From Chloroflexota bacterium (GTDB lineage: Bacteria; Chloroflexota; UBA11872; VXOZ01), in contig JAPPLM010000007.1 in the NCBI GenBank assembly GCA_028874195.1, positions 1 to 64,000 on the forward strand: a DNA stretch of 64,000 nucleotides, in the 5' to 3' direction. This document shows positions 61,262 through 64,000 of this stretch, in pieces. Positions within the stretch are counted from its first letter, which is position 1. The number at the start of each line of letters is the position of its first letter. The notes under the pieces were generated by a model. It searched no databases. It was not told the DNA's origin and saw only the letters and a program-made list of their open reading frames with translations. The translations under genes and the position numbers were made by a program.

Positions 61262-61984
61262 CTACCCCAAGTTGCATAGCGCTGCCAATGCCTCCGGCAG
61301 CGTAAACGCCCCGCGATAGAGGGCCACGCCGACGATAGCTCCTTCCACGCCGAGCGTCGTCAACCGTGTGAGGTGCTCCAGGCTGGCAACGCCGCCGGAT
61401 GCAATCACCGGCACGCTCACGGCCCGCGCCAGCGCGCCCGTAGCCGCAAAATTGGGTTGGCTAAGGGTGCCGTCGCGTTCCACGTCAGTATACAGGAACC
61501 GGCTCACGCCCGCCTCCACCATCCGGTGCGCCAGGTCGAACATGTCAACGGCGCTTTCCTGCTGCCAGCCGTGGGTCACCACCTTGCCGTTGCGGGCGTC
61601 CAGCGCGACGACCACCCGACCCGGGTACCGCGCGCACGCCTCGGCCACCAGTTCAGGCTGTTCCAGCGCCGCCGTGCCCAAGACAATGCGCGCCACACCG
61701 GCTGCCACTACGCTCTCTATGGCGGCGAGGTCGCGCAAGCCGCCGCCCATCTGCACTGGAATATCGAGCGCCTTCGCCACGGCGGCCACCACCGGCAGAT
61801 TGCGGCTGTTGCCGCGTTCGGTGCCGTCCAGGTCGACCACGTGGAGCAGCGCCGCGCCCTGCTCCTGCCAGCCGCGGGCGGTCTCCACCGGATCGTGGGA
61901 AAAGACGGTGTGCTGCGCGAAATCGCCCTTGAAGAGACGCACTACCGCGCCGTCTTTGATGTCAATCGCGGGAATGACTTGCAT
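61262..61984 (-). CDS. hisA: Phosphoribosylformimino-AICAR phosphate isomerase
   Basis: HisA carries out the Amadori isomerisation in histidine synthesis. The 240-residue TIM barrel has the catalytic Asp in VIPAIDIKDG near residue 8, LDGTERG, VQMGGGLRD, VALDARNGKV, and the second Asp region in YTDVERDGTL. The C-terminus reads VEGAIVGVALYRGAFTLPEALAALCNLG and differs after LPEALA from the usual VREAL ending kept by the fragment at 60243. hisH lies upstream on the same strand 190 bases away; hisF is not found within this window. Confidence 0.95.
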   Translation of the reverse strand: MQVIPAIDIKDGAVVRLFKGDFAQHTVFSHDPVETARGWQEQGAALLHVVDLDGTERGNSRNLPVVAAVAKALDIPVQMGGGLRDLAAIESVVAAGVARIVLGTAALEQPELVAEACARYPGRVVVALDARNGKVVTHGWQQESAVDMFDLAHRMVEAGVSRFLYTDVERDGTLSQPNFAATGALARAVSVPVIASGGVASLEHLTRLTTLGVEGAIVGVALYRGAFTLPEALAALCNLG

Positions 61985-62174
61985 GTCTTTCTTCGCTCAC
62001 TATGTGCGCCGCTGGTGTGGTGAAGTGCAGAGAGTGTAACCTCCCACAGAAATTCAGCGTCCACCTACGAGCGCACGTTCACTTCACATGGGTTCCTCGT
62101 AGCGCGGGGGATTGTCCCCCGCCTCTTTAGTTCAAGTAACTGCGCCCGGCTCGGACAAGGCTCTTAGACGTCAC
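61985..62174. repeat. Gap hisH-hisA with one repeat
   Basis: GCGCGGGGGATTGTCCCCCGCC at 62099-62122 belongs to the GGGGGACAAGCCCCC family. It separates the two histidine genes. No gene is seen. Confidence 0.7.
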
Positions 62175-62822
62175 CTATGGCCCAACGCTAACGCCGCTTG
62201 CCATGCCGGGCCTTGCGCCCGTCGCCCAAGCCACGAAGTTTTCATACAGCCGCAACCCCATGCCGGCGCTCTTTTCCGGGTGAAACTGGGTCGCAAAGAC
62301 GTTCTCCTGCGCGAGCACGCTGGGGAAGGTGATGCCATAGTCGGTGGCGCCGGCCGTCAGCGCGGCGTCTGCCGGATCGGTGTAGTACGAGTGCACAAAG
62401 TAAAAATAGGCGTCGTCCGGGATACCGGCGAACATGGGGTGCTCCTGAGTCTGCCGCACCTGGTTCCAGCCCATGTGCGGCACGGTAAGTCCCTTGGGGA
62501 ACCGCCGCACGATGCCGGAGTAGATATCCAGGCAGGGCGTGCCGCCGTCTTCCTCGCTCTCTGTGAGCAAGACCTGCAGGCCCATGCAGATGCCGAAATA
62601 CGGCTTGCCGGAGGCAATCGTCGCCTGCACCGCGTCGATCATGCCGTGCCACTCCAGCCCGCGAATGGTATCGCCCGCCGCGCCCACGCCGGGCAGTATC
62701 ACCGCCGCGGCGCGCTCCACCTCCGCCGGGTCCTGCGTCACCACAAAGTCCGGCGTGTACAACGCCACCGCCCGGCTCACACTGCGCAGATTCCCCGCGC
62801 CGTAGTCAATAATCGCGATCAT
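62175..62822 (-). CDS. hisH: Imidazole glycerol phosphate synthase, glutaminase subunit
   Basis: HisH feeds ammonia from glutamine to HisF in histidine synthesis. The 215-residue class I glutaminase has the start MIAIIDYGAGNL, the oxyanion and nucleophile region PYFGICMGLQVLL with the catalytic Cys, and the His-Glu pair in ATQFHPEKS near residue 190. It is first of the his pair here; a repeat-bearing gap separates it from hisA. Confidence 0.95.
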   Translation of the reverse strand: MIAIIDYGAGNLRSVSRAVALYTPDFVVTQDPAEVERAAAVILPGVGAAGDTIRGLEWHGMIDAVQATIASGKPYFGICMGLQVLLTESEEDGGTPCLDIYSGIVRRFPKGLTVPHMGWNQVRQTQEHPMFAGIPDDAYFYFVHSYYTDPADAALTAGATDYGITFPSVLAQENVFATQFHPEKSAGMGLRLYENFVAWATGARPGMASGVSVGP

Positions 62823-62989
62823 GCTAAGTCTCTCTACCGGAATTCGACACCCTACCTCTGTATTCTATCGTTTCGCCCGTGGAGACAACAACGGAGGCTA
62901 CCTCGCTCGTGGCATGAGCCACTTGCTTCTTGAGCGTAGTTCTGGCAACAGCAGATGTGAGTCACGAGTGAAATGTACTTCGACTCAGG

Positions 62990-63520
62990 TCAGCCAAGGT
63001 CTTCAATCTTAGCAATATAGCAGTTCCGGTTGGATTCGGAATCGTAGCCGGTGAATCGCAAACCAGCCTTGACGAGGACCCGATTCGATGCCCGGTTTTC
63101 GGGCATGGCTGTGGCGATAACGCGCTTAATTGTCGTGTGTTTAAGCATGTAGGCGGTGGCGGCGCGGGCGAACTCCGTTGCATAGCCTTGGCCCCAATGG
63201 GATTTTCGTACGACGAAGATCAAGTCACCTTCTTCAGACGTTGGATCGTGCTGCATGTACGTGAGGACACCAAGCCCCACTACCGCTCCGTCCACCTTGC
63301 GAACCAGCATACCGGGACCCCAGCCATGCCGCTGGCAATGACGGATACAAGAGTCCAGCCACGCTTCTGCTTCGGCAGATGAGAGTGGTTTCCCCTGACC
63401 AAAGAATCGCATTGTCTCCGCGTCACCAAGCATCTCTTCGAAGAATGCGAGATCCTCTGGCGTGCACTTCCGAAGCGTGAGTCTCTTCGTCTCGAAAATC
63501 ACATTCGCATCCATATCCAT
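62990..63520 (-). CDS. GNAT family N-acetyltransferase (RimJ/RimL type)
   Basis: This 176-residue acetyltransferase reads ETKRLTLRKCTPEDLAFFEE at the N-terminus (RimJ/RimL-like opening), VRKVDGAVVGLGVLTYM, and the acetyl-CoA-binding HWGQGYATEFARAATAYML. The later AMPENRASNRVLVKAGL segment is typical of the Acetyltransf_3 subfamily that modifies ribosomal N-termini, antibiotics or small amines. It is alone, with unrelated neighbours. The substrate is not assigned. Confidence 0.9.
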   Translation of the reverse strand: MDMDANVIFETKRLTLRKCTPEDLAFFEEMLGDAETMRFFGQGKPLSSAEAEAWLDSCIRHCQRHGWGPGMLVRKVDGAVVGLGVLTYMQHDPTSEEGDLIFVVRKSHWGQGYATEFARAATAYMLKHTTIKRVIATAMPENRASNRVLVKAGLRFTGYDSESNRNCYIAKIEDLG

Positions 63521-63601
63521 AGCATGCCCTCGTGTGTTGCAAGGTGCGGTGCATACCTTAACGGTAACACTGCGTCCGGCGTCGCGGCTGGCCTTGCATC
63601 C

Positions 63602-64000
63602 TTACCGCATACCGTTCCGCTGGCGGCGTAGGGTCGGCGGCACGGGGAAGGCTGCCGATTGCGCGGGGAGGCGCTCCAGCATGAGCCAACCGAGCTTGGT
63701 GCGTATCTGCGCCCGTTCCCAGCCGGCTTGGAGCGCGAGGCGTTGGAGTTCAGACGCGGTGTACGAGGCGCTGATGGACGCCGACGGCTCGTCGTTCTCG
63801 CAGAGTTGCAGATGTTCGCCGAAGGTCTGACCCACCTTGAGCGCCGTCCAGAGCCAGGAGTGAATGTCGCGCCGCGTGTCGAAGACGATGATCCGGCCCG
63901 CGGGCTGCGCGACGCGCTGCAACTCCTTCAGCACGGCCACCGGGTCTTGCCAGTGATGGAGGGCGAGGGTGCTCACGACGCAGTCGAACACGCCGTCGGC
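63602..64000 (-). CDS. Class I SAM-dependent methyltransferase, 5' end cut by window
   Basis: This is the C-terminal part of an AdoMet-dependent methyltransferase; the N-terminal half lies beyond the window. Visible text includes DGVFDCVVSTLALHHWQDP (motif IV-like of the UbiE/Methyltransf_11 type) and RVAQPAGRIIVFDT. Then come a loop with SWLWTALKVGQTFGEHLQL and the end WLMLERLP. The reading frame is open at the window edge. The methyl acceptor cannot be told from this part. Confidence 0.85.
   Translation of the reverse strand, partial: ADGVFDCVVSTLALHHWQDPVAVLKELQRVAQPAGRIIVFDTRRDIHSWLWTALKVGQTFGEHLQLCENDEPSASISASYTASELQRLALQAGWERAQIRTKLGWLMLERLPAQSAAFPVPPTLRRQRNGMR

Noticed and set aside
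1395-62122. Dispersed palindromic repeats considered as CRISPR
   Set aside because: Copies are scattered singly over tens of kilobases with no regular spacers and no cas genes.

Overview
The window reads as a stretch of a high-GC bacterial chromosome, most likely Chloroflexota. The best single clue is the 1459-residue membrane protein at 31425-35804, whose C-terminal half is the YYY/DUF2298 domain known mainly from Chloroflexi and archaea. RNase J, a SpoIIIE-like FtsK, an Mrp-type P-loop carrier and the pairing of phytanoyl-CoA dioxygenases, SDR enzymes and an enolase-superfamily dehydratase fit environmental (for example marine or sponge-associated) Chloroflexota. The phylum is an inference. 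No rRNA, CRISPR array, transposase or integrase was seen. One tRNA (Gln, CTG) is present.

Layout. 0-10 kb holds housekeeping genes: aroQ, an SDR dehydrogenase, leuB, RNase J, FtsK, FabF and a nitrilase-family amidase. 11.3-13.3 kb is a lipoprotein with fourteen RCC1-like repeats. 13.6-20.9 kb is a branched-chain amino acid-type ABC importer: two tandem paralogous binding lipoproteins, two permeases (one enlarged) and two ATPases. 20.9-26.6 kb is an AT-richer accessory block: a HigB/HigA-like pair whose antitoxin has lost its HTH, a DNA methyltransferase fused to an HNH nuclease domain, and two unrecognised proteins of 233 and 967 aa in one apparent operon. This block is the best candidate here for an undescribed (defence-type) system. 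26.6-40 kb has Mrp, an M16 peptidase, a small lipoprotein, a GT4 glycosyltransferase translationally coupled to the GT39-YYY giant, thymidylate kinase, a phosphohexomutase and a nucleotide-sugar epimerase/reductase. 40-49 kb has an ABC exporter, an orphan MNT nucleotidyltransferase and the rsmA-pth-mfd cluster. 49-53 kb has a PIG-L deacetylase and a second AT-richer block (Fic protein with a palindromic operator, orphan HicB, CoiA-like zinc protein) beside tRNA-Gln. 53-60 kb is catabolic or secondary metabolism: SDR, mandelate racemase-family dehydratase, transglutaminase-like protein and two PhyH paralogues. 60-64 kb has a NYN-domain gene lying between two divergent copies of the hisA 3' end, then hisA, hisH, a GNAT acetyltransferase and a methyltransferase cut by the window edge.

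A striking background feature is a set of short palindromic interspersed repeats, at least seven families with many copies, filling most intergenic gaps. Two copies sit in frame inside coding genes (32719-32764 and 41055-41087) and encode extra linker residues. Repeats next to genes also create false upstream start extensions, so several starts below were moved inward. All calls were made by eye from sequence and motifs; no database search was run.
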